NCBI GenBank assembly: GCA_018432935.1 | Contig: JAHDSF010000006.1 | Coordinates: 482,598-546,597, forward strand | Length of the DNA: 64,000 nucleotides | Origin: Rhodospirillales bacterium | Lineage (GTDB): Bacteria; Pseudomonadota; Alphaproteobacteria; Rhodospirillales; Shumkoniaceae | Direction of reading: 5' to 3' | Part shown: positions 6,445-16,154 of the stretch, one piece after another | How positions within the stretch are numbered: the first letter of the stretch is position 1 | How the letters are laid out: every line of letters starts with the position of its first letter | Position numbers and translations under genes: made by a program | Notes under the pieces: model-generated | Told to the model about the DNA's origin: nothing | What the model saw: only the letters and a program-made list of their open reading frames with translations | The model's database searches: none

Positions 6445-7062
6445 ATGGTACAAAAAATGGAAAAGAGGCGGGGCCGTCCCCGCGCCTACGATCCCGAGCA
6501 GGCCCTGGCGCAGGCCACGGCGATCTTCTGGGACGCCGGCTACGCCGCGACCTCGCTGGACGAGCTGAGTGCCGGCATGGGCATGAACCGGCCCAGCCTT
6601 TACGGTGCCTTCGGTGACAAGCGCGCCCTCTATCGCCGCGCCCTGGAACGCTACAAGGCGATGGTGGCGGCGGGGATGCGGGACGCCCTGGGTTCCGGGC
6701 ATGCGCTGCCCGAGGGCCTGCGGCGGGTCTACGGGCGGGCGCTGGCGCTGTTCCTGTCGGGAGAGCGGGGGCCGCGCGGCTGCTTCCTGATCGGCACCGC
6801 GCTGACCGAGGCGGTCACGGATCCCGGGGCGCGGGTGACGCTGGCGGACGGCCTGCGCACCTTCGACGCCCTGTTCGAGGAGCGGTTCCGCTGCGCCCGG
6901 AGCGAAGGCGAGCTGGCGGCCGATGCCGACCCGGCCGCGCTGGCGAAGATCGCGTCGGCCGCCCTGCAGAGCCTGGCGATCCGGGCCCGGGCGGGGGAAT
7001 CACGATCCGCGCTCGAGGCGACCGCCGAGGCCGCGATCGCCGTGATCTGCCGCAAGGGCTGA
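6445..7062 (+). CDS. TetR/AcrR-family transcriptional regulator
   Basis: The protein has about 205 residues. The N-terminal TetR DNA-binding domain follows RRGRPRAYDPEQAL and includes the helix-turn-helix TSLDELSAGMGMNRPSLYGAFGDK. The C-terminal ligand-binding part has no diagnostic motif. ATGs at 6415, 6445 and 6457 are all possible. 6415 is unlikely because it lies next to a TATATT promoter-like box; no candidate has a good ribosome-binding site. Divergence from the GST gene suggests local control, perhaps autoregulation from the shared 72-bp AT-rich gap. Confidence 0.88.
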   Translation: MVQKMEKRRGRPRAYDPEQALAQATAIFWDAGYAATSLDELSAGMGMNRPSLYGAFGDKRALYRRALERYKAMVAAGMRDALGSGHALPEGLRRVYGRALALFLSGERGPRGCFLIGTALTEAVTDPGARVTLADGLRTFDALFEERFRCARSEGELAADADPAALAKIASAALQSLAIRARAGESRSALEATAEAAIAVICRKG

Positions 7063-7065
7063 GGG

Positions 7066-7230
7066 TCAGAAGAACGTCCGTACCGCGAGCCACAGCGCGC
7101 CGACGACGACGATTGCGATCAAGGCTCGCAGCAGCAGGCGCGAGCCGGTCCACAGATGGCCGGCGAGCGCCAGCACGGCGAGGGTCGTGAGAAAGGGATG
7201 GTAGAAGTCGCTGTACAGGACCGGCGGCAT
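7066..7230 (-). CDS. Small hydrophobic protein, 54 residues, unrecognised
   Basis: The frame reads MPPVLYSDFYHPFLTTLAVL, then a hydrophobic stretch, a short polar bend (WTGSR) and a second very hydrophobic helix ending VGALWLAVRTFF. Two membrane segments are likely. Its stop lies 3 bp from the TetR stop in convergent orientation, and it lies 27 bp after the start side of the repair-fusion gene's terminus. It is otherwise short and unsupported by a known family; GC-rich codon use and the hydrophobic pattern are the only support. Confidence 0.5.
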   Translation of the reverse strand: MPPVLYSDFYHPFLTTLAVLALAGHLWTGSRLLLRALIAIVVVGALWLAVRTFF

Positions 7231-7257
7231 CGGATCCCCGCTCGTCGTGGAACCCGA

Positions 7258-8484
7258 TTATACCCCGTCGGCGGGGAGCGGCGGAACCCGCGCCGGTGCG
7301 CCCTGCTTCGGCGCCCGCTCGACCGCCCGCCAAAGATACCAGCTCGCCACCGTCCGGTAGGGACGCCAGCGCTCGCCGTAGGCGGCAAGATCCTTGCGGC
7401 TGGGCAGCTCGGCGGCCCCGGTGACGATCGCCAGGCCTTTGCGCACCCCGTAGTCGTCGAGCGGCAGCACGTCGGGACGGCCGAGCCGGAAGATCAGCAG
7501 CATCTCGGCGGTCCAGCGGCCGATGCCGCGTACCGCGGCAAGGCGCCCGATGAGAACCTCGTCGTCCATCCGGTGCGCTGCGGCGAGGGTGGGGAGCTCG
7601 CCGTCGACCGCCTTGCACGCGAGGTCCTTGAGCGACAGCACCTTGGCCCGCGACAGCCCGGCCGCGCGCAGCTTTTCGTCGGCGGCGCGCAGGATCAGCT
7701 CGGGGGAGGGGCCGCGGTGGGCGTTGGCGAACAGCGCGCATACCCGCGCGTAGATGGTTGCCGCGGCCTTGCCGGTGAGCTGCTGGTAGACAATCGCGTC
7801 GGCCAGGGCAACGAAGATGCTGGGCGTCGTCTTCAGCCGCATGGCGAACGGTCCGATCTCGTCGATCAGGCGCGCCAGGGCGGGATCGGCGTTTCGCAAA
7901 TGGGTGATCGCGGCCGCCGGATCGAACCCGAACGCGCCGTCGCCGTCGAACAGCGGCAGGGTGCCGCTCGCCGGACCTCCTTCGAGGGAGAGCAGTCGCA
8001 GCTTGGTGGCGATTCCGCCCGCGGCCGAGAAGCCGCCCAGCTTGCCGCCCGCCGCCGTGACGCGGTGGCAGGGCACGACGATGGCGAATGGATTCTGGCC
8101 CAGCGCCTGCCCGACCGCGCGGGCGGCGCCGGGCGCGCCGAGGCGGGCGGCGATCTCGCCGTAGGAAAGGGTCGCGCCGGGGGGAATGGTTCGCGCCACC
8201 TCGTAGACCCGGCGATGGAAGGGCGGGACCCGGTCCATGTCGAGCACGATCTCGGCGAGGTCGCCCGCCTCGCCCCTCAGAAGCGCGAGGATGCAATCCT
8301 GCGCCTGCAGCACCTCCGGCGGCGGGGCGGCTTCGGAAGCGGCCGGAAGGCGGCGCAGGAGGCGCGCCTTGGTCTCGCTCTCCCGCGCTTCGGGAAGCTG
8401 GATGGCGGCAATGCCGCGGCCGTTCCAGGCGATGCCGCAGCGGCCGATCGGGGTGTCGAACAGGGAAAAGCCTTCGGCGTTCAT
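7258..8484 (-). CDS. Fused O6-alkylguanine-DNA alkyltransferase and DNA-3-methyladenine glycosylase
   Basis: The 408-residue protein joins two repair enzymes. Residues 1-170 are an MGMT domain: PPGATLSYGEIAARLG, AVGQALGQNPFAIVVPCHRV with acceptor Cys139, then GGFSAAGG. Residues 178-390 are an AlkA-like HhH-GPD glycosylase: IVYQQLTGKAA, the hairpin VRGIGRWTAEMLL (about 318-330), then LPLDDYGVRKG carrying the catalytic Asp343/344. One polypeptide would thus reverse O6-methylguanine and excise N3-alkylpurines. No stop or frameshift lies between the halves. In most bacteria these are separate genes, or AlkA is joined to the Ada regulatory domain. No AraC-type HTH or zinc-methylphosphotriester domain is present, so it is not an Ada regulator. 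Confidence 0.88.
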   Translation of the reverse strand: MNAEGFSLFDTPIGRCGIAWNGRGIAAIQLPEARESETKARLLRRLPAASEAAPPPEVLQAQDCILALLRGEAGDLAEIVLDMDRVPPFHRRVYEVARTIPPGATLSYGEIAARLGAPGAARAVGQALGQNPFAIVVPCHRVTAAGGKLGGFSAAGGIATKLRLLSLEGGPASGTLPLFDGDGAFGFDPAAAITHLRNADPALARLIDEIGPFAMRLKTTPSIFVALADAIVYQQLTGKAAATIYARVCALFANAHRGPSPELILRAADEKLRAAGLSRAKVLSLKDLACKAVDGELPTLAAAHRMDDEVLIGRLAAVRGIGRWTAEMLLIFRLGRPDVLPLDDYGVRKGLAIVTGAAELPSRKDLAAYGERWRPYRTVASWYLWRAVERAPKQGAPARVPPLPADGV

Positions 8485-8558
8485 CTCTCTGCCCCTGCGC
8501 GGCCTGGTGCCACGAGGTTCATCTTTCGTTCTCAATATAGGGCAGCCAGGGCGGCGTT

Positions 8559-8999
8559 TCAGCCCGATTCTTGCGCGATGGTCCCGATCAGCCGCTCGGC
8601 GGCGGCGCGGACCGGGGCCGAGAGCGCGTCGCCATAGTCCCAGCAGGCGCCTTCGACGCCGAACACCACCAGTCCGGCAGGCAGCCGGCCGATGGCGCGC
8701 GCGGTCTCGACCGCCTCGGCGAGGGCGAACTGGTGGCTGGAGTAGTGGAACAGGCCGGCGGGCAGCGGCTCCTCCGCCGCCTCGAACCGCCGCACCGTCC
8801 CCGGTGCCGCACCGGAGCGCATGGCGTCGACCACCACAACGTTGTCGCGCCCTTCGAACAGGGCGATCAGCCTCGCCCCTTCGCCCGATTCCTCGACCGC
8901 CGCAAGCCCTCGCGCCGCCAGCCCGTCGGCCACGAAAGGTCCGACCCCGTCGTCGCTGCGCCAGCGGTTGCCGACGCCGATGATGAAGGGGTGCATCAT
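8559..8999 (-). CDS. NiFe hydrogenase maturation protease (HyaD/HycI family)
   Basis: The 146-residue peptidase M52-type protein has the N-terminal GVGNRWRSDDGVGPFV motif, the strand NVVVVDAMRSG with the second acidic nickel ligand, and HYSSHQF with the histidine ligand. It removes the C-terminal tail of the large subunit after nickel insertion. The tail here would be the nine residues after His442 of the protein at 9205-10560. It is the last gene of the hydrogenase operon, separated from the large-subunit gene by a repeat-rich 205-bp spacer. Start ATGATG; either ATG is possible. Confidence 0.9.
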   Translation of the reverse strand: MMHPFIIGVGNRWRSDDGVGPFVADGLAARGLAAVEESGEGARLIALFEGRDNVVVVDAMRSGAAPGTVRRFEAAEEPLPAGLFHYSSHQFALAEAVETARAIGRLPAGLVVFGVEGACWDYGDALSAPVRAAAERLIGTIAQESG

Positions 9000-9020
9000 G
9001 AGGGAACCACGAAGAACGCT

Positions 9021-9153
9021 CCCTCTCCGCCCCCTTGGGGGGGAGAGGGCCGGGGTGAGGTGGGGATTCCGAGGCGGTTGCCGGCGCCCACCTCACCCTC
9101 CCGCCGCTTCGCGCCGGGTCCCTCCCTCTCCCCCCTTTGCAGGGCGGAGAGGG
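9021..9153. repeat. Composite palindromic repeat (REP/BIME-like)
   Basis: Three nested inverted repeats are visible. CCCTCTCC (9021-9028) pairs with GGAGAGGG (9042-9049). GGGTGAGGTGGG (9053-9064) pairs perfectly with CCCACCTCACCC (9087-9098). A second CCCTCTCC (9124-9131) pairs with GGAGAGGG (9146-9153). Such GC-rich palindromic units are typical dispersed extragenic repeats. It lies inside the hydrogenase operon, between the large subunit and its protease, where it could stabilise or attenuate the transcript. Confidence 0.75.
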
Positions 9154-9204
9154 GCTCCATCGTCGAGGGGTGAGAAGCCGGTCTCAGCTTTCTGCCTCTG
9201 CGGC

Positions 9205-10560
9205 CTACGTCCGCTCCACCTTGAGATCGAGGAAATGGGTGGCGCAGGAGATGCAAGGATCATAGTTGCGGATGGTCTGCTCGCAGCGCCACTTCAGGGC
9301 CTCATCGGACATGGAAAGGTTGGCCTGCACCACCTCGCGCAGATCGCGCTCGATCTGTTTCTGGTTCTGGGCCGTCGGCGGCACGATCCGGGCAAAGCTG
9401 ACCCTGCCGTCGCCGTCAAGGCGGTAGTGGTGGAAGCAGATGCCGCGCGGGGCCTCGGTGCAGCCGAAGCCTTCGCCGGCCCTGGGCTGCACATCGACCG
9501 CGGCGACGTCCGGTTCCTCGTACGCCTTGACCAGGCGCAACGCCTCCTCGCAGGCGTAGAGAGTCTCGATCATCCGAACCAGGATGCTCTTGTAAGGGTT
9601 GTTGCAGATCGGACCGAGGCCGCACTCCTTGGCCAACTCTTTGGCGAGGGGGGTGAGTTGGGCGTAGTTGAGGTTGTAGCGGGCGTTGGGGCCGACCAGA
9701 TAGGCGCCGCCGTAGCCTTCGGGCGCGTTGCGGTCGAACCCATGCAGAGCCATCGAGTGCGCGACGTGTTCCTCGCCGAAGTGCTTCAGGAACTCGTTCA
9801 ATGGCAGGTCGCGCCCGCGGTTGGAGACGATCCGCCCTTCGGTGATGGCGTATTCATCGGGGTGGCGCAGCGCGACGCAGGTGTAGTCGAACTCGTAGTC
9901 CGGGAACTTGAAGGTCGCGAACAGCTTGGCCAGTTCCCGCGAGGCCTCGATGCCCCAGGCGAGGCGGTCGGCGAAGGCGGCGATGTCGGTCTTGCGCGGC
10001 GCCTTGTAGAAGCCGCCCACCTTCATGTTGACGGGGTGCACCGCGCGGCCGCCGACCACATCGAGGATGTCGTTGCCGAGCTTCTTGAGCTGGAGCGCCT
10101 TCTCCACCACCTCGGGGTTCTTCTTGGCGATCTGAAGGGCGTCGTCGAGGCCCAGGAAGTCAGGTGCGTGCAGCATCGCCGCATGAAGCACGTGGCTTTC
10201 GATCCACTCGCCGCAGTAGGCGAGGCGGCGAAGGTCCCGGATCGGTTTCGTCACCGTGATGCCGAGAGCCTCTTCGAGGGCGTGGCTGGCACCCATCAGA
10301 TAGGCAAGCGGGCAGATGCCGCAGATGCGGGCGGTGATGTCGGGGACCTCCCAGAAGATGCGGCCGCGGAGCAGCGCCTCGAAGAAGCGCGGCGGCTCGA
10401 AGATGCGGAACTTGATCTCCTGGATGGCGTCGTCCTTGACCCTGACATAGAGGGCGCCCTCGCCCTCGACCCGGGCCAGGGCGTCGACCTTGATGGTTCG
10501 CGCCGAGGTCTTTGCGGCGGTGTCCGTCTTCGCTTGGGCTTTAGATCTGGGGCTTTTCAT
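9205..10560 (-). CDS. NiFe hydrogenase large (catalytic) subunit, group 3b type
   Basis: The 451-residue subunit has both nickel-binding motifs: RICGIC (Cys80, Cys83) near the N-terminus and DPCISC (Cys436, Cys439) near the C-terminus. His442 and a nine-residue tail follow and would be removed by the protease encoded downstream. The short length and the operon partners (NAD(P)-type flavin subunit and [FeS] beta subunit) fit cytosolic group 3b hydrogenases/sulfhydrogenases rather than membrane uptake enzymes. The start at 10560 overlaps the small-subunit gene by 20 bp and has GGAAGGAAAG upstream. A lysine- and alanine-rich N-terminal extension of about 20 residues is unusual. Confidence 0.93.
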   Translation of the reverse strand: MKSPRSKAQAKTDTAAKTSARTIKVDALARVEGEGALYVRVKDDAIQEIKFRIFEPPRFFEALLRGRIFWEVPDITARICGICPLAYLMGASHALEEALGITVTKPIRDLRRLAYCGEWIESHVLHAAMLHAPDFLGLDDALQIAKKNPEVVEKALQLKKLGNDILDVVGGRAVHPVNMKVGGFYKAPRKTDIAAFADRLAWGIEASRELAKLFATFKFPDYEFDYTCVALRHPDEYAITEGRIVSNRGRDLPLNEFLKHFGEEHVAHSMALHGFDRNAPEGYGGAYLVGPNARYNLNYAQLTPLAKELAKECGLGPICNNPYKSILVRMIETLYACEEALRLVKAYEEPDVAAVDVQPRAGEGFGCTEAPRGICFHHYRLDGDGRVSFARIVPPTAQNQKQIERDLREVVQANLSMSDEALKWRCEQTIRNYDPCISCATHFLDLKVERT

Positions 10561-11332
10561 GGCTTTCGCTTTCCTTCCGGAAGGCTTCGGCATTGGCCGT
10601 GAAGCTGCGGAACAGGTGCTTGATCTCGCGCCGGTCCTGACCGAGCGAATCGAACCAGGCGGCGAGGCTGGTCGTGTTCGGGGTCTCCTTGGGCCCGAAA
10701 CAGCCGTAGCAGGGCCTGGCACACGACGGACAGAGATTGCCGCAGCCGGCGTGGACCACCGGTCCCAAGCAGGGCGCGCCGGTAGTCACCATGACGCAGA
10801 CGGTCCCCTTGCGCTTGCACTCGATGCACTGGCTGTAGGACGGGATGTTCGGCTTGCGTCCGTTGAGGGTGGCATTCAGCAGCTCGAGCAGCTGGTGCTT
10901 GTTGATCGGGCAGCCGTGCAGTTCAAAGTCGACCCGCACGTGGTCGCGGATCGGCGTCGACTTGGCCAGGGTGTCGATGTAGTCGGGCCGCGCATAGACA
11001 GCGGCGGCGAAGTCGTCGACATCCTTGAAGTTGCGCAGGGCCTGAATGCCGCCCGAGGTGGCGCAGGCGCCGATCGTCACCAGTGTTTTTGACTGACGGC
11101 GGATGCGGTGGATGCGCTCGGCATCGTGGGGGGTCGAAATCGAGCCTTCGACCAGCGAGATGTCGTAGGGGCCCTTGACCTCGGCCCGGGTAGCCTCGAG
11201 GAAATAGCCGATCTCCACCCGGCCGACCACCGCCAGCAGCTCGTCCTCGCAGTCGAGCAGGCTGAGCTGGCAGCCGTCGCAGGACGAGAATTTCCACACC
11301 GCGAGCTTCGGCTTGTATCCGTTGATGGCCAT
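10541..11332 (-). CDS. NiFe hydrogenase small subunit, group 3b type
   Basis: The 263-residue protein has the proximal cluster motif [13 protein letters not shown] (Cys18, Cys21), [10 protein letters not shown] and [10 protein letters not shown]. These are followed by a cysteine-rich C-terminal half ([26 protein letters not shown]) for further [4Fe-4S] clusters. It transfers electrons from the NiFe site to the diaphorase subunits. There is no Tat signal, so the enzyme is cytoplasmic. The start lies 2 bp after the stop of the flavin-subunit gene, and its end overlaps the large-subunit start, so the genes are tightly coupled. Confidence 0.92.
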   Translation of the reverse strand: MAINGYKPKLAVWKFSSCDGCQLSLLDCEDELLAVVGRVEIGYFLEATRAEVKGPYDISLVEGSISTPHDAERIHRIRRQSKTLVTIGACATSGGIQALRNFKDVDDFAAAVYARPDYIDTLAKSTPIRDHVRVDFELHGCPINKHQLLELLNATLNGRKPNIPSYSQCIECKRKGTVCVMVTTGAPCLGPVVHAGCGNLCPSCARPCYGCFGPKETPNTTSLAAWFDSLGQDRREIKHLFRSFTANAEAFRKESESHEKPQI

Positions 11333-11334
11333 GG

Positions 11335-12162
11335 TCACAGCTCCCGCACGTAGAAATCGCGCTCGATCGCATCGAAGCGGAACACCGGGCCGTCCTTGCA
11401 GACGAAGGCCTGCCCGAACTGGCAGTGGCCGCAGAAGCCGACGGCGCACTTCATGTTCCGTTCCATCGAGACGTAGATGCGGTCGTTGGCGACGCCCTGG
11501 TCGTTCAACGCCTGCACGCAGTAGCGCATCATGATCTCGGGTCCGCACACCATGGCGACGGTCTGCGAGGGGTCGAAGCCGCCCCGCGACACCAGCTTGG
11601 TCACCACGCCGACGTTGCCGGCCCAATGGCCGGTGGCGCGGTCCACCGTCACCTCGACGTCGATGTCCAGGCGCGACCGCCAGCGCTCGATCTCGCGACG
11701 GTAGAGGATGTCCTCCGGGGTGCGGGCGCCGTACAGAATGACCACGTTGCCGTAGCGCTTGCGGTTGGTGATGATGTGGTAGATCGCCGGCCGCAGCGGT
11801 GCCAGCCCGATGCCGCCGGTGACGATAACGACGTCGCTGCCCTCGGCCTCGACCACCGGCCACGAGGTGCCGAACGGCCCGCGGATGCCGATGGTGTCGC
11901 CTTGCTTCAGCTTCCACATTGCATCGGTGACGGTGCCGACCGAGCGGGTCGTGTGCACCAGCACCGAGGGGTCGCCGGGATCGCCGGAAATGCTGATCGG
12001 CACCTCGCCGACCCCGTGCACGTAGAGCATGTTGAACTGGCCGGCGGAGAAGTGGAACGGCCGGCTGTTGCGGATCGGGGCCAGTTCGAGGGTGAAGGTG
12101 TCTTCAAGCTCCTTCCGGGTGCGCTTGACCCGGAACGGAGCAGGGATCATGGGATCATTCAT
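11335..12162 (-). CDS. Hydrogenase/sulfhydrogenase gamma subunit, FAD/NAD(P)-binding oxidoreductase
   Basis: The protein of about 275 residues has a ferredoxin-reductase fold: FAD-binding [14 protein letters not shown](P)-binding strand [14 protein letters not shown], and GPEIMMR near the end. A C-terminal cysteine cluster ([19 protein letters not shown]) would bind a [2Fe-2S] centre. It passes electrons between NAD(P)H and the hydrogenase [FeS] chain. The ATG at 12162 is preferred; a GTG directly before it is the alternative, with GGGAG upstream of both. It overlaps no gene but lies only 2 bp from the small-subunit start. Confidence 0.9.
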   Translation of the reverse strand: MNDPMIPAPFRVKRTRKELEDTFTLELAPIRNSRPFHFSAGQFNMLYVHGVGEVPISISGDPGDPSVLVHTTRSVGTVTDAMWKLKQGDTIGIRGPFGTSWPVVEAEGSDVVIVTGGIGLAPLRPAIYHIITNRKRYGNVVILYGARTPEDILYRREIERWRSRLDIDVEVTVDRATGHWAGNVGVVTKLVSRGGFDPSQTVAMVCGPEIMMRYCVQALNDQGVANDRIYVSMERNMKCAVGFCGHCQFGQAFVCKDGPVFRFDAIERDFYVREL

Positions 12163-12178
12163 CACGCAGGGCTCCCGT

Positions 12179-12652
12179 TCACCTGGCGCCGCCGCCGTAC
12201 ATGTCGATCATCTGCAGGCGCGCCGCCTTCATGCGGTCGTGGATGACCGGAATGAAGCGCTTCATCATTTCGTAGCCGAAGGCGGGGTCGCTCTCGAGCT
12301 TGCCGCGCAGGCAGATCGCGTCGAAGCTGACGACCCGGGTCAGCTGCAGGGCCCGGGCGTCCCACTCCCAGCGGTAGGGCGGGATGAACCACGACCAGCC
12401 CATGATGTCGCCGTCGCGGCGGGTCTGCAGGATGATCGGCTCGCGTCCCGGCTGGTACATCTCCAGCGCGACCCCGCCGTGACGGATGACGTAGAACTTG
12501 TCGGCGCTGCCTCCCTCGCGGAACAGGAACGAGCCGGCCGCAAAGGATTCGTTGGCGCCGCACCCCGAGATCAGCTCGAGATACTCCTCGCTGAGGCCGG
12601 CGAAGAACGGGTTGTCGCGGACGAGGTCGGCGATGCTTTTCAGTTCGACCAT
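12179..12652 (-). CDS. Cyclic-nucleotide-binding-domain protein in the hydrogenase operon
   Basis: The 157-residue protein consists of little more than one CRP/cNMP-binding beta-roll: NPFFAGLSEEYLELISG, SFLFREGGSADKFYVIRHG, and RDGDIMGWSWF. The phosphate-binding cassette lacks the usual GE-x6-RAA arrangement (DIMGWSWFIPPYRWEWD here), so ligand binding is uncertain. There is no helix-turn-helix, so it is not a transcription factor. Such proteins recur between the beta and gamma genes of group 3b hydrogenase operons and may tune the enzyme allosterically. The ATG has AAGGGAGCTTCGAAC upstream. Confidence 0.85.
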   Translation of the reverse strand: MVELKSIADLVRDNPFFAGLSEEYLELISGCGANESFAAGSFLFREGGSADKFYVIRHGGVALEMYQPGREPIILQTRRDGDIMGWSWFIPPYRWEWDARALQLTRVVSFDAICLRGKLESDPAFGYEMMKRFIPVIHDRMKAARLQMIDMYGGGAR

Positions 12653-12680
12653 GTTCGAAGCTCCCTTGCCGTAGCGCGGC

Positions 12681-13799
<1,119 letters not shown>

Positions 13800-14049
13800 G
13801 TTTCCTCGCCGAGAAGCCATTGTTCTTGTTTTCTCGTCGCGCCGGCAGATGACGCCAACCCGACGGCACGACCAATAGTGCCACGGCGAGGCGAAGGAAT
13901 CAAAGCCGGAGTGAGTTTATGTGATTGACTGCCACCCTGGGTTTTCTTGTCACGGTGTCAAATCCGCGTGAAAACCGGCGGCGACCATTGCGTTTGTACG
14001 AACACCGAACACATCGCCGGTGAGACGATTTTTTGTCCGGGTGCGCAAG

Positions 14050-14562
14050 ATGAGACGCAGGACCATTCTGACGGGTGCAATCGGGGCGGTGGCGGCCGGC
14101 ATTCTCGCCGACTATCAGGCGACCCCGGCCCACGCAGCCAGCAAGGAAGTCTTTCCCGTGAACAAGACCGAAGCCGAGTGGCGCAAGCTGCTGACCAAGG
14201 ACCAATACCACGTGCTGCGCGAGGAGGGCACCGAGCCTTCCGGCTCGAGCCCGCTCAATGCGGAGAAGCGCGCGGGGACGTTCGCTTGCGCGGCATGCGA
14301 CCAGCCCCTCTTCTCGTCCGAAACCAAGTACGAGAGCGGTACCGGCTGGCCGAGCTTCTATGCGCCGATCGAGGGCGCCGTAGGCACCTCGCGGGACTTC
14401 AAGCTGTTCCTGCCGCGGACCGAGGTCCATTGCAGCAACTGCGGCGGCCACTTGGGCCACGTCTTCAACGACGGTCCGCCGCCGACCGGTAAGCGGTACT
14501 GCATGAACGGGATCGCGATGACGTTCAAGCCTGTCGCCGGCGAGGCCCCTCCCAAGTCGTGA
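14050..14562 (+). CDS. msrB: Exported peptide-methionine (R)-S-oxide reductase
   Basis: The 170-residue MsrB reduces methionine-R-sulfoxide in proteins. It shows both zinc-site pairs (CAACDQP and CSNCGGH), the substrate region SGTGWPSF and the catalytic cysteine in RYCMNGIAM. An N-terminal signal of about 29 residues (MRRRTILTGAIGAVAAGIL, ending AHA) suggests export, possibly through Tat because of the RRRTIL start. It would then repair oxidised periplasmic proteins. The start at 14050 gives a clean signal peptide; upstream in-frame starts would add a basic extension. Confidence 0.9.
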   Translation: MRRRTILTGAIGAVAAGILADYQATPAHAASKEVFPVNKTEAEWRKLLTKDQYHVLREEGTEPSGSSPLNAEKRAGTFACAACDQPLFSSETKYESGTGWPSFYAPIEGAVGTSRDFKLFLPRTEVHCSNCGGHLGHVFNDGPPPTGKRYCMNGIAMTFKPVAGEAPPKS

Positions 14563-14637
14563 CGACAGCCACCTCGCTGTTCTAAACGCGCTTCTTCCTC
14601 TGCTATCCTCGGGCCGGCAGAGCCGTCGGAGGGAGCC

Positions 14638-15705
14638 ATGGTGTCTTCGGCGAGGCGTCCCACTCAGGAGGATGTCGCCAGGCGAGCAGGGGTCTCGCGT
14701 GGAACGGTGTCGCTCGTCCTCAATGACCGTCGCGGCCGTGTCCTGATAAGCGCCGCGACCCGCGAGAAGGTCGTGGCCGCTGCCCGCGATCTCGGATACT
14801 CGCCCAACCCGGTGGCCCAGATGCTGGCCCGGGGCCGCAACCGGATCATCGGCTTCTTCACCTTCGAACAAACCTTTCCGTACGGCGAGGAGGATTTCCA
14901 CCACCGCTACCTGGTCGGCGTGGAGCGGGAGGCTTGCTCGCGCGACTTCGACCTGCTGCTGTTCACCCGCGGCGGCGGGGAGGGGCCCAAGGCGATCTAT
15001 CGCTCCGGCATGAACACGTTGCGGCTGGCCGATGGCTGCATTTTCATCGGCACCGATCCCGACCCTGAAGGGCTTCAGCGCCTGCTGGCGGAGGGCTATC
15101 CCTTCGTGCTGATCGGTCGTACCCGGATTGCTCCCGACGCCCTCGATACCGTGGTCCACGATCATGCAGGAGGCGCGGCCGAGGCCGCGCGCCACTTGCT
15201 CGGTCTCGGCCACCGCGCGATCGCGGTGGCGCTGCAGAGCCAGGACACCGAGTTCATTCGCGAGCGGGTCGAGGGGTGCCGCCGCGCCGTCGCCGAGGCG
15301 GGAGACGCTCGTCTCAGCCTGATCGAGAGCTGCCCCGGCGCTGCCGAACTGAAGGCGGCACTGCTCTCTCACGGGGCGACGGCGCTGATCTGCGCCGACC
15401 GGCGCATCCTCCCGGCGGTCAGGGCACTGGTGGCGGAGGGGGAGGTCCGCGTTCCCGACGAACTGTCGGTCGCCCTTCTGGCGACGGCGGGGCCCGAGTT
15501 CGGAATGCCGGTCTCGCACGTCGACCTCAACCGCGCCCGGCTGGGACGGATCGCGTTCGAGCGCGTGTCCGCCCGCATCGAGGGCAGGCTGTCCGGGTTC
15601 GCCAGGATCAGCGTGCCGTGTCAGTTCGTCGCCGGGGCCACCACCGGCCCTGCGCCGCGCCGCCTCAGCGGTGCCGCAGCCGGCGGCAGACGATCGCGAG
15701 GTTGA
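14638..15705 (+). CDS. LacI-family transcriptional regulator
   Basis: The 355-residue protein has the N-terminal LacI helix-turn-helix TQEDVARRAGVSRGTVSLVLN and the hinge NPVAQMLARGRNRIIGFF, followed by a periplasmic-binding-protein-like sensor domain (about residues 68-340). GGAGGGAGCC precedes the ATG. Its 3' end overlaps the convergent DctQ gene by 41 bp. It probably responds to the substrate of the adjacent flavoprotein-TRAP operon (15665-19732) and may bind the palindrome at 19774-19801. Confidence 0.92.
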   Translation: MVSSARRPTQEDVARRAGVSRGTVSLVLNDRRGRVLISAATREKVVAAARDLGYSPNPVAQMLARGRNRIIGFFTFEQTFPYGEEDFHHRYLVGVEREACSRDFDLLLFTRGGGEGPKAIYRSGMNTLRLADGCIFIGTDPDPEGLQRLLAEGYPFVLIGRTRIAPDALDTVVHDHAGGAAEAARHLLGLGHRAIAVALQSQDTEFIRERVEGCRRAVAEAGDARLSLIESCPGAAELKAALLSHGATALICADRRILPAVRALVAEGEVRVPDELSVALLATAGPEFGMPVSHVDLNRARLGRIAFERVSARIEGRLSGFARISVPCQFVAGATTGPAPRRLSGAAAGGRRSRG

Positions 15706-16147
15706 CGATCTCCTGCAGCAGGATGGTGCCGATTCCTGTGGCCAGGGCCAACTTGAACGCCTCCTCGGGAATCCGGAAAATGACCGAGGTGTGCAGCAGG
15801 TAGGGCCAGATCGCGGCAAGCTGCACGAAAATGACGATGCAGAAGGCGATGGTGCCGGCGGCGATCGCGATCTCGCGCCAGGGGCGGCTCCATGCCGGCA
15901 ACAGGTCGGAGATCGCGGTGACGCAGATGTGGCGCTTGCGCCGGTGCAGCACCGCGGCCATCAGGAAGCACATCCAGACGAACGCGAACGCCGTCAGTTC
16001 CTCGAGCCCGAGGATCGATTTCGAGGTCGCGTAGCGGAGCGCGACCTGCACGCCGACCGCCAGGACCAGCGCCGCGAGCAGGCCTTGCGAGGCCCGCAGG
16101 TAGGCCCGGCACAGGACTTCGAGGAGCCGGTCGAGGCGGTCCGTCAC
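15665..16147 (-). CDS. TRAP transporter small permease (DctQ type)
   Basis: The 160-residue membrane protein has four predicted helices (about residues 22-38, 47-65, 90-112 and 130-150) and the DctQ-like stretch ILGLEELTAFAFVWMCFLMAA. It forms the inner-membrane complex with the large permease at 17150-18427 and takes substrate from the binding protein at 16155-17135. It is last in the operon, 7 bp after the DctP gene, and overlaps the end of the LacI gene on the other strand. Confidence 0.9.
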   Translation of the reverse strand: MTDRLDRLLEVLCRAYLRASQGLLAALVLAVGVQVALRYATSKSILGLEELTAFAFVWMCFLMAAVLHRRKRHICVTAISDLLPAWSRPWREIAIAAGTIAFCIVIFVQLAAIWPYLLHTSVIFRIPEEAFKLALATGIGTILLQEIVNLAIVCRRLRHR

Positions 16148-16154
16148 GGCACCC

